DNA of 64,000 nucleotides from Bacillota bacterium (GCA_023411395.1 JAEYOV010000007.1:62001-126000), one strand, 5' to 3'. Numbered from the stretch's first letter, positions 1-8,809 are shown. A program made the numbers and translations. The notes: generated by a model from the letters alone, not told the origin.

Positions 1-42
1 ATGCTGGTAACGGGCATTGTCCGGCTGCTGGGGCTTGTATAG
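1..42 (+). CDS. possible C-terminal end of an upstream gene (partial)
   Basis: One forward frame is open from the first base and ends at a TAG at 40-42, encoding about 13 residues that end in GIVRLLGLV. It runs head-on into the terminator that also serves the minus-strand permease, which is the usual arrangement at the end of a convergent gene pair. Too little is present to recognise a family, and it may be chance. Confidence 0.3.
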   Translation: MLVTGIVRLLGLV

Positions 43-45
43 AAA

Positions 46-82
46 AGAAAAAGCGGCCCGGCATGAAACCGGACCGCTTTTC
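46..82 (-). terminator. terminator of the FbpABC-like operon, probably bidirectional
   Basis: The arms AAAAGCGG/CCGCTTTT and CCGG/CCGG form a stem around a short loop. On the minus strand the stem runs straight into a T-rich tail, just after the permease stop codon. The symmetric A/T flanks would also let it act on the plus strand. Confidence 0.75.
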
Positions 83-89
83 AATCCTG

Positions 90-1775
90 CTAAACAATCG
101 ACACCTTCCCCTTGCTCACCCTTAAAAAGATCAGCAGCGAGGCAATGGTTGTTACCGTCAGTATCGAGGCCAGGGCGGCCGCCGTGCCATCGCTCATGCG
201 CATGACCTCCTGATAAATGGCCACGGCGATGGTGGAGGTTCCCCCCGCGTAGAGCATGATGCTGGAACTGAGTTCATTGATGCAGGTGATCCAGCTTAAC
301 ACCGCGCCGGAGAGGAGGCCCGGCAGCATGAGCCTTGCGACCACCGTAAAGAATGTTTTCATGGGGGATACCCCCAGGCTGATGGACGCCTCCTCTATGC
401 TGGGGTCCGTCTGGTACAAAAAGGCGCTGCCGGAGCGCACCGTATAGGGCAGCTTGCGCACCACATAGGAAATGATCATGATGGCAGCGGTGCCGGTTAA
501 TATGACAGGCTTGCGGTTGAAGGCTACGATCAGGCAAACGCCCAGCACCGAGCCCGGGATAACATAAGGGAACATGACCAGCGTGTCGATGAGGGCCGCC
601 ACCTTGCCGCGTTTTCGAACCAGGATGTAGGAGATCAGCATCCCCAGCACGACGATAAACGCGATGGCCGCCACGGAAAAGTAATACGTATTGAATATGT
701 TGTGGCCCAGGCGGCTGGCAATGGTCTTGTAGTTGTCAAACGTGAAGCCGCCCACAAAGCCCGTAAAATCGGTCTTGATAAACGATGTCGCCACCACTGT
801 GATCTGCGGCAGCAAGCCAATGAGCGCCACCACCGCCACCGGCAGCGTTACAAGAAACCGCTTCATGCCCCGAAGTTGAACCTCTTTGGGCGGCCTTAAT
901 GCGGTCATGACATAATTGCGCCTGGCGATAAAGAATTTCTGTATAAACAGCACCGAAAGCGAACAGGCCACGATGATCACCGACAGCGCGCTGGCCATGT
1001 TTGCATTGCCGCCCAATTCGCTCATATACTCGTTGTACACCAGCACAGGCAGCACGGTGTATCCTTCGCCGATGAGCATGGGCGTGCCGAAATCTGCCAG
1101 CGCGGTCATGAATACCATCACCGCCCCGGCCAGGATGGAGGGCAGCACCACAGGCAGCGTAACGGTGAACAGCCGGCGGAGCTTTGAAGCGCCCAGGTTC
1201 TCCCCCGCTTCCTCCAGGGAGCTGTCGATGCTGGTCAGCGCGCCCGACACATACAAATACACGTAAGGGAACAGATGGAAGGTGAACACCAGCACAATGC
1301 CGCCCTGGCCGTATATGGTGGGCATGGTGATGCCAATTAATGCAAACAGCTTCGTTACAAAGCCGGCCCGGCCAAAAAGCAGTATCCAGGAATACGCGCC
1401 GATAAAGGGCGGGCTCATCAGCGCCATGACAATGAAGATGTAGAACATCTTCTTGCCCCACACATTGTAGCGCGTCATCAGGTATGCCAGGGGAACCCCG
1501 ATCAGCGTGCAGGTAACGGTGGCGGCGATGGTCACAATGGCCGTGTTCCTCAGCGCGTTGTAGTAATACGCCCGGTTAAAGAACCGCTCATAGTTATACA
1601 GCGTGAATCCTTCGGCCTTTTTGGAAAAAAAGCTACGGGTAATCAGCGTGGAAAAGGGGTAGACCAGAAACGCCAGCATGGCCAGGATGACCGCCACCTT
1701 GACCCAAAACCAGAAGTCAAGCCGCGGCCGGTTCAGGAGCGCACGGTACGGGCGGTTGGGAGCGCTGCCTAGCAT
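90..1775 (-). CDS. ABC transporter, fused two-domain permease (FbpB/ThiP type)
   Basis: Membrane channel of a binding-protein-dependent importer. The 561 residues contain two fused permease halves of about six membrane segments each. Each half has a cytoplasmic coupling loop: EEAGENLGASKLRR near residue 190 and EEASISLGVSPMKT near residue 465. This is the layout of iron(III) and thiamine permeases. AGGAGG lies just before the ATG, and the gene overlaps the end of the ATPase gene by 7 bases, so the two are probably translationally coupled. The substrate cannot be read from this chain; iron(III) is inferred from family resemblance of the whole operon. Confidence 0.9.
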   Translation of the reverse strand: MLGSAPNRPYRALLNRPRLDFWFWVKVAVILAMLAFLVYPFSTLITRSFFSKKAEGFTLYNYERFFNRAYYYNALRNTAIVTIAATVTCTLIGVPLAYLMTRYNVWGKKMFYIFIVMALMSPPFIGAYSWILLFGRAGFVTKLFALIGITMPTIYGQGGIVLVFTFHLFPYVYLYVSGALTSIDSSLEEAGENLGASKLRRLFTVTLPVVLPSILAGAVMVFMTALADFGTPMLIGEGYTVLPVLVYNEYMSELGGNANMASALSVIIVACSLSVLFIQKFFIARRNYVMTALRPPKEVQLRGMKRFLVTLPVAVVALIGLLPQITVVATSFIKTDFTGFVGGFTFDNYKTIASRLGHNIFNTYYFSVAAIAFIVVLGMLISYILVRKRGKVAALIDTLVMFPYVIPGSVLGVCLIVAFNRKPVILTGTAAIMIISYVVRKLPYTVRSGSAFLYQTDPSIEEASISLGVSPMKTFFTVVARLMLPGLLSGAVLSWITCINELSSSIMLYAGGTSTIAVAIYQEVMRMSDGTAAALASILTVTTIASLLIFLRVSKGKVSIV

Positions 1776-2863
1776 GAGAGCACCTCCTGATCCGCGGAAA
1801 AAACACTGACGCTGTGGGGATCGAAGCTTACAAACACCTCTGTCCCATCCTGCTTGATGGACAGGGCATCCTTCGTATATTCATTGAGCTGCACCGTCTG
1901 GCCGTTTTCCAGCAGCACCTCGTACTCAATAAAATCCCCCAGAAAGGTGGAAAGCTCAATGCGCCCCCGGAGCCCTTCCCCCGCGTTCGGTGCAAACGTC
2001 AACTGCTCGGGCCTGGCCGATAATTTCCCCTTTCCCTGATAGGCGCGGGTGAGGCGCGCGCGCACGGCCGTATCAAAGCCGTCAAGCCGGATCAGCGCGC
2101 TTTTAGGGTCATCCCCCCCGATTTCGCACCCCAGGAAGTTGGAGATGCCAATAAAGCCAGCCACAAAGGGATTTTGGGGCTTCTTATAGATTTCGTCAGG
2201 CTTGCCCACCTGCATGATGTGCCCGTCCTTCATCACCGCGATGCGGTCGGAGATGGACAGCGCCTCCTCCTGGTCATGGGTCACATAAATCGTGGTGATG
2301 CCCAATTGCCGCTGCAGCTTTTTGATGGTGGTGCGCATCTGCACCCGGAGCTTCGCATCCAGGTTGGAAAGCGGTTCATCCATCAAAAGCACTCTGGGCT
2401 CGATGACAAAAGCCCGGGCCAATGCCACCCGCTGCTGCTGGCCGCCGGACAATTCGTTGGGCCGCCGGTCCTTCAGGGCTGAAATTTGAACCATCTCCAA
2501 AGCGGCATCCACACGGCGCTTCATATCCGCCTTTAACACCTTTTGCGCCTTTAGGCCATAGGCCACGTTTTCGGCCACGGTCAGATGCGGGAAAATGGCG
2601 TAGTTTTGAAACACCATGCCGATACCGCGCTTGTGGGCCGGCACCTGGTTGATAAGCTGGTCGCCAAAATAAATTTCGCCGCCGTCCACGGTGTTGAAGC
2701 CGGCGATCATCCGAAGCAGGGTGGTTTTTCCGCATCCGGAGGGGCCAAGCAGCGTGAAGAATTCGCCCTGCTCTATATGAAGGCTGATGCCGTCCACGGC
2801 GGTAAAGCTGCCGTACCGTTTCGTGGCATTCCGGATTACTACGCTATGGCTATGCATGGACAT
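1769..2863 (-). CDS. ABC transporter ATPase (FbpC/PotA type)
   Basis: Energy-coupling subunit of the same importer. Visible motifs are Walker A GPSGCGKTT near residue 40, signature LSGGQQQRVALARA near 138, and Walker B LLMDEPLSNLD near 158, followed by the H-loop THDQEEAL. The last ~120 residues form the TOBE-like regulatory domain typical of the CUT1/iron/polyamine ATPases. The length of 364 residues is normal. The gene lies between the binding protein and the permease; the 175-base gap upstream holds a GC-rich hairpin rather than a clear second promoter. Confidence 0.92.
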   Translation of the reverse strand: MSMHSHSVVIRNATKRYGSFTAVDGISLHIEQGEFFTLLGPSGCGKTTLLRMIAGFNTVDGGEIYFGDQLINQVPAHKRGIGMVFQNYAIFPHLTVAENVAYGLKAQKVLKADMKRRVDAALEMVQISALKDRRPNELSGGQQQRVALARAFVIEPRVLLMDEPLSNLDAKLRVQMRTTIKKLQRQLGITTIYVTHDQEEALSISDRIAVMKDGHIMQVGKPDEIYKKPQNPFVAGFIGISNFLGCEIGGDDPKSALIRLDGFDTAVRARLTRAYQGKGKLSARPEQLTFAPNAGEGLRGRIELSTFLGDFIEYEVLLENGQTVQLNEYTKDALSIKQDGTEVFVSFDPHSVSVFSADQEVLSC

Positions 2864-2981
2864 CCCTCCGCATAAAATTGGAAAAGAGGGGAGTTCAGTT
2901 CGAACCCCCCTCGGGCCTTAAACTCCGGGGAGCAGGGATACAGGGCCAAGCAGGCGGCAGCAGGCAAAGCGGCGATGGATC

Positions 2982-3006
2982 CGGCCGGGAGGAAAGCCCC
3001 CGGCCG
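2982..3006. other. GC-rich hairpin between binding protein and ATPase genes
   Basis: CGGCCGGG pairs with CCCGGCCG across a 9-base loop. No T-run follows on the minus strand, so it looks more like an mRNA-stabilising or processing hairpin behind the highly expressed binding-protein gene than a true terminator. This is inference from position. Confidence 0.4.
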
Positions 3007-3038
3007 CACCCGCAGTCCTGCTTCCTGCGAAAACAGCG

Positions 3039-4031
3039 TTACGCTCCGGTAACTATATCCTGCCACTGTTCAATAATTTCTTCCTTGCTGTTGGCCGCCC
3101 AGTCGAAATCGTAATCGCACAGGTCCAGCGTATCCAGCGCGGGCAGCACGCCGGGATCCATATCGCTGCGGACAGGCCTGCGCTTCCAGTTGACGGATTG
3201 CTCGGTCTGGCATTCCACACCCGTGACGAAATCGATGAACAGCTTGGCGTTGTCCATGTTGGGGGCGCCTTTGACCAGGGCCACGCCGTCGGGCACGGCG
3301 CTGTTGCCGGCAGGATAGGTGTAAGCAAGGTTCGGCTTGTCGGCATACAGCACGGCAGACTTTTCAATGGTCACGCCAATGGGGTATTCACCGGAAGCCA
3401 CCAGCTTGTGGCAGTTGCCGGAGCTGTCCTGCACTTTGCCGTCCAGGTTGGCATAGAAGGCCTTCACAAAATCCCAGCCGCCGCCCTCGGGGCCGCCGTG
3501 GGAGAAAATCATGGTGCAAAGCTGGGTGAAGGCGGAGCCGGATTTGGCGGGGGAAGCGTAGGCGATTTTGCCCTTCCATTTGGGATCGAGCAGATCGTCC
3601 CAGGTCTTGGGGGCTTCATCTTCCTTTACCAGATCCTTGTTGTAGAAGATAACCATGGGCAGGGGGGATTCACCGATCCACTTATCGTCGGCATCCTTGT
3701 AGGCTTCGCCGATCACATCATCATTGGCGCATACGTATGCCTCGAAATAATCCTTGAAAGCGGCCAGGGAGTCGGCGCCGCCGCCCCAGAGCACGTCGGC
3801 CAGCGGATTTTCGGATTCGGCGGCAATGCGCTGCAGCAGCTCGCCCGTACCGGCGGCCACCACCTGCACCTTAATGTTGGGATAGGCTTTTTCAAACAGC
3901 GCCACGCCCGCGTTCAGGGGATTGGCATCGTGGGGCGAGTAGACAACCACCGTGCCGGCGGCTTCCGAAAGGCCCGAAACCATGGGCAGCAGCAGTAAAA
4001 CAGCCAAAAGAACACCAAGACACCTTTTCAT
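3039..4031 (-). CDS. ABC transporter extracellular solute-binding protein (FbpA-like)
   Basis: Secreted or lipid-exposed receptor of the importer. The start at 4031 gives MKRCLGVLLAVLLLLP, a classical signal peptide, and is preceded by GGAGGG; a longer upstream frame adds no signal. The mature part begins VVVYSPHDANPLNAG and continues with ENPLADVLWGGGADSL, the fold signature of family-1 binding proteins for Fe(III) and related small ligands. Length is 330 residues. It is the first gene of the operon behind a good promoter. The substrate is inferred: 2-aminoethylphosphonate or another small anion is possible instead of iron. Confidence 0.85.
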   Translation of the reverse strand: MKRCLGVLLAVLLLLPMVSGLSEAAGTVVVYSPHDANPLNAGVALFEKAYPNIKVQVVAAGTGELLQRIAAESENPLADVLWGGGADSLAAFKDYFEAYVCANDDVIGEAYKDADDKWIGESPLPMVIFYNKDLVKEDEAPKTWDDLLDPKWKGKIAYASPAKSGSAFTQLCTMIFSHGGPEGGGWDFVKAFYANLDGKVQDSSGNCHKLVASGEYPIGVTIEKSAVLYADKPNLAYTYPAGNSAVPDGVALVKGAPNMDNAKLFIDFVTGVECQTEQSVNWKRRPVRSDMDPGVLPALDTLDLCDYDFDWAANSKEEIIEQWQDIVTGA

Positions 4032-4087
4032 GTTTTTCCCTCCAAGCACTTGATATGGAATTGGTCTCCTGCCAGGCAACTGCAAAC

Positions 4088-4116
4088 AGTATACTCCTTC
4101 GGGGCGCGAAATTCAA
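4088..4116 (-). promoter_or_regulatory. promoter of the FbpABC-like operon
   Basis: On the minus strand TTGAAT and TATACT are separated by 17 bases, ending 57 bases before the binding-protein start. Fit to the sigma-A consensus is good. No Fur-like palindrome was recognised around it. Confidence 0.7.
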
Positions 4117-4279
4117 CAACATACAGCAAACAAAATCCATACAGAAAACTTACATAAACCAAACGGAAACGCTGCGCCTAAGCCCGCGGTCCCCAGCCTC
4201 CGATCCCTGTGGTTTCGAAGGGCTGGAACAGGGCTGTTTTCCGCCGGAATGCAAATCCCAGCAAAATCTGCCTTTTCTG

Positions 4280-4308
4280 TTTACAAACGCATCAAAAAAA
4301 ACTATAGT
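4280..4308 (+). promoter_or_regulatory. promoter of the APC permease gene
   Basis: TTTACA and TATAGT are separated by 17 bases, about 80 bases before the permease start. The rest of the 4032-4388 divergent gap shows no gene. Confidence 0.6.
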
Positions 4309-4388
4309 ATATACAGCTTGGGGACGGTAAATGGGGCCTGTGGGGCCCTTGATTTGCTTGCCCGAAAAAATGGAAAAGGGATGGGTGT

Positions 4389-5753
4389 ATGGAGAGCGGC
4401 CTGAAGAAAAAGTATGGTCTTTTCACGGCAATTTCCATGGTGGTTGGCATCGTCATCGGCAGCGGCGTGTTTTTCAAGGCGGAAGCGGTTTTGAAGGCCA
4501 CCGGCGGCAACATGCCGCTGGGCATCGCGGCGTGGGGCCTGGTGGGTCTGATCATGATCATTTGCTCTTATGCGTTTGCCACCATGGCCACACGCCATGA
4601 AAAGGTGAACGGCGTGGTGGACTACGCTGAAGTCTCCGTCGGCAAGCGGTACGGCTATTACGTGGGCTGGTTCATGGCCACCATTTACCAGCCGACGCTC
4701 ACCTCCGTGCTGGCCTGGGTCTCCGCTCGCTACACCTGCGTGCTTTTTAATTGGGACATCACCGGCGGCGCCTGCATGGCAATCGCGGGCTTTTACCTGA
4801 TCGCCATCTTTGCGGTGAACGCGCTGTCCCCCATCATCGCGGGTCGGCTGCAGGTGACCGCCACGGTCATCAAGCTGATCCCCCTGACCCTGATGGCTGT
4901 CGCGGGCACGGTGATCGGCCTTGCCAACGGCATGACGGTTCAAAATTTTACCCGTGCGGCCAGTGAAACGGTAAGCGCCGGCGGCGGGCTGTTCGCTTCC
5001 ATCGTGGCCGTGGCCTTCGCCTACGAGGGCTGGATCGTGGCCACCTCCATCAACGCGGAAATCAAGGATTCCAAGAAGAACCTGCCCAGGGCTTTGATGA
5101 TCGGCGCGCTGATCGTGGTCACGGTCTACATCCTCTATTACATTGGTTTGGCGGGCGCGGTGCCCACCACGGCGCTGATGGAAGGCGGCCAGACCGGGGC
5201 CAAGCTGGCGTTTCAGAACGTCTTCGGCCAGGTGGCCGGCACGCTGATCTTTGTGTTCATCATCGTCTCCTGCCTGGGCACGCTCAACGGCCTCATGCTG
5301 GGCTGCACCCGCGGCCTTTACTCCCTGGCCGTGCGCGGCAGCGGCCCCAAACCTCACATGTTCAAGCAGGTGGACGCTTCCACCAACATGCCGTTAAGCT
5401 CCTCCATCGTGGGGCTTTTGCTGTGCGGCTTCTGGCTGCTGTACTTTTACGGGGCAATCGTCCTCCAGGTCGCAGGCAGCGCCCCCTGGTTCGGGCCGTT
5501 CAGCTTCGACACCAGCGAGCTGCCCATCGTGACCCTGTACGCCGGATACATCCCCATTCTTTTGATGATGATGGTTCGGGAACGGGAACTAAATACCTTC
5601 AAGCGCCTTGTGATGCCCGGCCTGGCGGTGTTAAGCTGCGTGTTCATGGTGGTGGCCGCGTGCCTTGCGCATCAGATGGCGGTGGTGTATTACTTGGTGG
5701 TGTTTGCGGTGATTATGGTGATTGGGATGGCGTATGCGCCGAAAAAGGGCTGA
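4389..5753 (+). CDS. APC-family amino acid permease
   Basis: Secondary transporter of the amino acid/polyamine/organocation superfamily. The 454 residues hold about twelve hydrophobic segments. The first carries the family signature SMVVGIVIGSGVFFKAEAVL near residue 17-36, where the unwound GSG contacts the amino acid backbone. A second conserved stretch, AFAYEGWIVATSINAEIKD, lies near residue 211. The closest general type is the L-type/serine-threonine exchanger branch, but the substrate cannot be assigned. It is monocistronic, with its own promoter; a hairpin of AAGGGC/GCCCTT overlaps the stop codon. Confidence 0.9.
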   Translation: MESGLKKKYGLFTAISMVVGIVIGSGVFFKAEAVLKATGGNMPLGIAAWGLVGLIMIICSYAFATMATRHEKVNGVVDYAEVSVGKRYGYYVGWFMATIYQPTLTSVLAWVSARYTCVLFNWDITGGACMAIAGFYLIAIFAVNALSPIIAGRLQVTATVIKLIPLTLMAVAGTVIGLANGMTVQNFTRAASETVSAGGGLFASIVAVAFAYEGWIVATSINAEIKDSKKNLPRALMIGALIVVTVYILYYIGLAGAVPTTALMEGGQTGAKLAFQNVFGQVAGTLIFVFIIVSCLGTLNGLMLGCTRGLYSLAVRGSGPKPHMFKQVDASTNMPLSSSIVGLLLCGFWLLYFYGAIVLQVAGSAPWFGPFSFDTSELPIVTLYAGYIPILLMMMVRERELNTFKRLVMPGLAVLSCVFMVVAACLAHQMAVVYYLVVFAVIMVIGMAYAPKKG

Positions 5754-5787
5754 CGCCCTTCGATGAAATGGCGCAGCCATTTCATCG
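5745..5787 (+). repeat. two perfect hairpins at the end of the APC permease gene
   Basis: The first pairs AAGGGC with GCCCTT across the stop codon. The second is a 12-bp perfect stem, CGATGAAATGGC, closed by the loop GCA, followed by GAGTTTTTG. The second could work as a terminator. It belongs to a style of short-loop hairpin seen repeatedly between genes here. Confidence 0.7.
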
Positions 5788-5794
5788 AGTTTTT

Positions 5795-5860
5795 GCACCT
5801 TTCCCCTATTGGCTACGCCAATGGCCGGTGAAAGGTGTAAGGAATGCTTGCTCCGCAAGC
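5795..5860 (+). repeat. nested-hairpin repeat, copy A
   Basis: Outer stem CACCTTTC/GAAAGGTG encloses the inner hairpin ATTGGC-TAC-GCCAAT. It is followed by the linker GTAAGGAAT and a hairpin GCTTGC-TCC-GCAAGC. Two further copies lie at 40294-40393 and, inverted, at 40601-40701. In those the outer stem is CACGATTCA/TGAATCGTG, so the stem sequence changes while pairing is kept. Confidence 0.7.
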
Positions 5861-5898
5861 GCCCCGCCCGCTCGGCAAATCTCCATTTTAAAAGAGTA

Positions 5899-5922
5899 GC
5901 CCCGGTCAATTAGGACCGGGGC
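5899..5922 (-). terminator. terminator of the DUF5677-like gene
   Basis: GCCCCGGTC pairs perfectly with GACCGGGGC across a six-base loop. On the minus strand it is followed by TACTCTTTT. It overlaps the last codons and the stop of the AT-rich gene, so GC-rich host-like sequence directly abuts the island. Confidence 0.6.
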
Positions 5923-6729
5923 AGTATTCTATGTTTTTTTTTATTTCAAGTGCAATATCTTTAAGACACCAATACAAAATAAGTGCCGCAACATCATCAT
6001 TATGCATTCTTCTGTTAACTGATACGACGTTATCATAATTTATCCTATGGTCTATATGATAAAAATTCGGATGTGATGCTTCTGATAAAATGCTATAAGT
6101 AAACCCGGCACCATCAACTTCTTTTCCATATTCATTTAGATACGCCATATTGCTTTTTAGTGAATTTCTAATAAATGTGTTCCATACATTCATATCATCA
6201 AATTTAGAATCATATTTATATCGAAAACCTTTTATGAGTTGTGATACCATATATATCTTCTTATCAAGCAAGAGTTCATCAGGTAAACTAAAACCTTTAT
6301 ATTCTTCAGAAAAAAACTTTTCCAGAAGAAATATTACCCTATTAAGCATTGACTTCATATCTGACGACTTTTGCCCGATATCTAATATAGTTCTATCGTT
6401 TTTAATATTATAGTAATCCATAATATCTGAGTGCATCTCATCAATAACAAGCTTTTGTGTGATAATAGTTAATTTGCTATCATCAAGGAAATTCTCAAGA
6501 TACCTTTTTACTATTGCATAGCGTTCAAGTGCGCCCCTACAAACATATTGGACAGTATCATAACAATTATTTTCAAGCAACGTTTTAAAACTGAAAGAAA
6601 ACGATATGAACGAAAAGCACATTTATATATTGTACTGGATATTATTGATTCTTTACCTCTTAATGAGAAAAATACTTCATCTATTGCTTCTTGTATCTTA
6701 TTGGGATCAAATTCATATGATTCTTTCAT
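5906..6729 (-). CDS. DUF5677-like protein, reading frame broken by an apparent 1-base frameshift
   Basis: The gene begins MKESYEFDPNKIQEAIDEVF at 6729, with GAGGAT as ribosome binding site, and runs in one frame to about 6600. It then continues in another frame to 5906. One extra T in the T4 run (plus strand 6598-6601) would join them smoothly through YRFSFSFKTLLENNCYD, giving about 274 residues. The 238-codon downstream ORF has a stop directly before its first ATG and no ribosome binding site, so it is not an independent gene. The pattern LLENN-YDTVQYVCRGALER followed later by SEASHPNFYH resembles DUF5677/HEPN-like helical proteins, whose role is unknown. The DNA is strikingly AT-rich compared with both flanks, which suggests transfer. 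The break could be real decay or a sequencing error. Confidence 0.6.
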
Positions 6730-6831
6730 TCTATCCTCGCGACATTTTTTTGTATATTATACTACATAAAGGTAGAAAAGGAATGTATTTGTGGTAAAAT
6801 ATATCATAAATAGCATTAAGGAGCAAACAAC
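6730..6831. promoter_or_regulatory. divergent promoter region of the AT-rich gene pair
   Basis: The two genes start 102 bases apart, facing away from each other. On the minus strand TATAAT lies at 6756-6761, without a convincing -35. The plus-strand gene has AAGGAG at 6818-6823 and several TATAAA/TAAAAT-like stretches. The shared region suggests co-regulation, but no palindromic operator is evident. Confidence 0.45.
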
Positions 6832-7659
6832 ATGAGAATAAGTGGATATAATAAAGAAACCTATCTATATATAAATGGCCTTGAAGTAGATGAGGAAATT
6901 AAGCTTAATGAAAACAAAACGATCCTACCAGTGAAAATTCCTCCCTCACTGGATATCATTTCACAGCTTGTTAAAAATGATTTGGATTTTGGAATAGCGG
7001 TTATATTCTCTGGCCAAGTATTTTCACAGATCAAAATAACATCGACAGACCCAAAGAACCTTGCAGTTACAGCTTGGAACTCTCAGTGGGATTTAGTCTT
7101 GATAAGCGCAATATTCAATTGCCAAGTCGAATGTAATCTACAATGTACACAATCAGCAGAGAACATTAATTGTGATTCGATATTTGAAATTACTAACTAT
7201 CACCTTTATGGATTAGTAGAAGAACCCTATAAACTAACCAGAGAAGATTCAGTTTGGCTAAGTAAATATTATGACAATGCACAGAATTTAATGGAAAATG
7301 ATGCTTTCATAACTGCAATACATTCATTGGCTAATTATAGATGGAATTCCATGCCCAGAATTCAACTTGCAATATTATGGGCTGGCATAGAATCTCTATT
7401 CGGCATCGAAAGTGAACTTAGTTATAGAGTTAGTCTTTATATATCTAAATTCCTTTCAAATGATGATAATTTGAGGGCAAAGGAACTATATAATGAAGTA
7501 AGAGCGCTATACAAAGCACGATCATCTGCTGTGCATGGTAGTAAAATAAAAGGAGAACAAATTCAAATTGTTGAGCAATCTGCTTCGATACTAAACAAAT
7601 TGATTATTAAGTGTATAACTACAAATAGTATGCCGGACATCGAAAATCTTTTGTTCTAA
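6832..7659 (+). CDS. HEPN (Apea-like) C-terminal domain protein
   Basis: A 275-residue soluble protein. The first ~140 residues are not recognised. The C-terminal ~110 residues contain MPRIQLAILWAGIESLFGI and later ALYKARSSAVHGSKI. This is the typical helical core and RSSAVH (R-x4-H) motif of Apea-like HEPN domains; many HEPN proteins are RNases in defence or toxin systems. It has an ideal AAGGAG site 8 bases before the ATG and lies divergent to the broken DUF5677-like gene in the same AT-rich island. Catalysis is inferred from one motif; a purely structural HEPN is equally possible. Confidence 0.7.
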   Translation: MRISGYNKETYLYINGLEVDEEIKLNENKTILPVKIPPSLDIISQLVKNDLDFGIAVIFSGQVFSQIKITSTDPKNLAVTAWNSQWDLVLISAIFNCQVECNLQCTQSAENINCDSIFEITNYHLYGLVEEPYKLTREDSVWLSKYYDNAQNLMENDAFITAIHSLANYRWNSMPRIQLAILWAGIESLFGIESELSYRVSLYISKFLSNDDNLRAKELYNEVRALYKARSSAVHGSKIKGEQIQIVEQSASILNKLIIKCITTNSMPDIENLLF

Positions 7660-7675
7660 ATCTGCAATAATGTGA

Positions 7676-7699
7676 GCAGGCCCCCTTCCGGAGGCCTGC
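7676..7699. terminator. hairpin between the HEPN gene and gapA
   Basis: GCAGGCC pairs with GGCCTGC around a 10-base loop, followed on the plus strand by AATCTTTAT. It sits between two convergent genes and may stop both; the T-run is weak. Confidence 0.5.
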
Positions 7700-7717
7700 A
7701 ATCTTTATACCCTATTG

Positions 7718-8743
7718 TTACTGCGCATCCACCTTCGCAATATGGTTGATCAAATCCACAACCTTGTTGCTGTAGCCCCACTCGTTATCGTACCAGGCAA
7801 CCAGCTTGACGAACGTCGGCGTCAGGCTGATCCCGGCGGTGGCATCGAAGATGGAGGTGCGGGCATCGTGGATGAAGTCGCTGGAAACAACGGCGTCCTC
7901 GGTATAGCCGATGATGCCGGCCCAGCGTTCGCTTTGCGCCGCTTCCTTCATGGTGGCTTTGATCTCATCCATGGAGGCGGGGGTTTTGAGGTTCACGGTC
8001 AGGTCCACCACGGACACGTCGGCGGTGGGCACGCGGAAGGACATGCCAGTGAGCTTGCCCTTGAGCTCGGGGATGACCACGCCCACGGCCTTGGCCGCGC
8101 CGGTGGAGGAGGGGATGATGTTGAACGCCGCGCCGCGGCCGCCACGCCAGTCCTTGTTGGAGGGGCCGTCGACCGTCTTCTGGGTGGCGGTGGTGGCATG
8201 CACGGTGGTCATAAGGCCGTCGGTGATGCCGTACTTGTCATGGATGACCTTGGCCAAGGGGGCCAGGCAGTTGGTGGTGCAGGAAGCGTTGGAAACGACC
8301 GTCATGTCCTTGGTATACTTTTCATGGTTGACGCCCATCACGAACATGGGGGTTTCCTTGTCCTTGGCGGGAGCGGTGATGACAACCTTCTTGGCGCCGC
8401 CCGCAAAGTGGGAGGATGCGCTTTCCTGGGAGGTGAACACGCCGGTAGCCTCGGCGATGTATTCCGCGCCGGCATCCTTCCACGGGATTTCCTTGGGATC
8501 ACGGCAGGCATAGATCTTGATGGGCTTTCCGTCCACGATCAGGGTGTTGTTGTCGTGGTTGACGGAAATCTCGCCCTTGTACTGGCCGTGCACCGTGTCG
8601 TACCTGAGCATATACACCATGTAATCCAGGTCGATGAACGGATCGTTGATGGCGACCACATCCACCTTTTTGTTTTCCATGGCGGCACGGAAAACCAAAC
8701 GGCCGATACGGCCGAATCCGTTGATACCAACTTTCGCAGACAT
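7718..8743 (-). CDS. gap: glyceraldehyde-3-phosphate dehydrogenase, type I
   Basis: Glycolytic enzyme converting glyceraldehyde-3-phosphate, NAD and phosphate into 1,3-bisphosphoglycerate. The start at 8743 gives MSAKVGINGFGRIGR, the NAD-binding N-terminus, behind GGAGGG. The catalytic cysteine is in SNASCTTNCLAP near residue 154, and WYDNEWGYSNKVVDL closes the protein. At 341 residues it has the normal length. It is a single gene with a strong promoter and is not clustered with pgk or tpi, so its regulation appears separate. Confidence 0.97.
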   Translation of the reverse strand: MSAKVGINGFGRIGRLVFRAAMENKKVDVVAINDPFIDLDYMVYMLRYDTVHGQYKGEISVNHDNNTLIVDGKPIKIYACRDPKEIPWKDAGAEYIAEATGVFTSQESASSHFAGGAKKVVITAPAKDKETPMFVMGVNHEKYTKDMTVVSNASCTTNCLAPLAKVIHDKYGITDGLMTTVHATTATQKTVDGPSNKDWRGGRGAAFNIIPSSTGAAKAVGVVIPELKGKLTGMSFRVPTADVSVVDLTVNLKTPASMDEIKATMKEAAQSERWAGIIGYTEDAVVSSDFIHDARTSIFDATAGISLTPTFVKLVAWYDNEWGYSNKVVDLINHIAKVDAQ

Positions 8744-8780
8744 TGTTTTCCCTCCTATATCATGCTTGGCCCCACCCAAG

Positions 8781-8809
8781 ATTGTACAGAATATTCCCTG
8801 TTTTTGCAA
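8781..8809 (-). promoter_or_regulatory. gap promoter
   Basis: Minus-strand TTGCAA and TACAAT with a 17-base spacer, 38 bases before the gap start. The spacer holds a short dyad, ACAG/CTGT. The same hexamers and spacing recur at the xpt promoter. Confidence 0.7.

Noticed and set aside
4302..5357. A 351-codon open frame opposite the APC permease
   Set aside because: Very rich in His, Gly, Gln and Arg, as expected from reading a membrane-protein gene backward.
5906..6622. Independent 238-codon gene starting MCFSFISFSF
   Set aside because: A stop codon lies directly before its ATG, there is no ribosome binding site, and the first residues are out-of-frame sequence of the longer gene.
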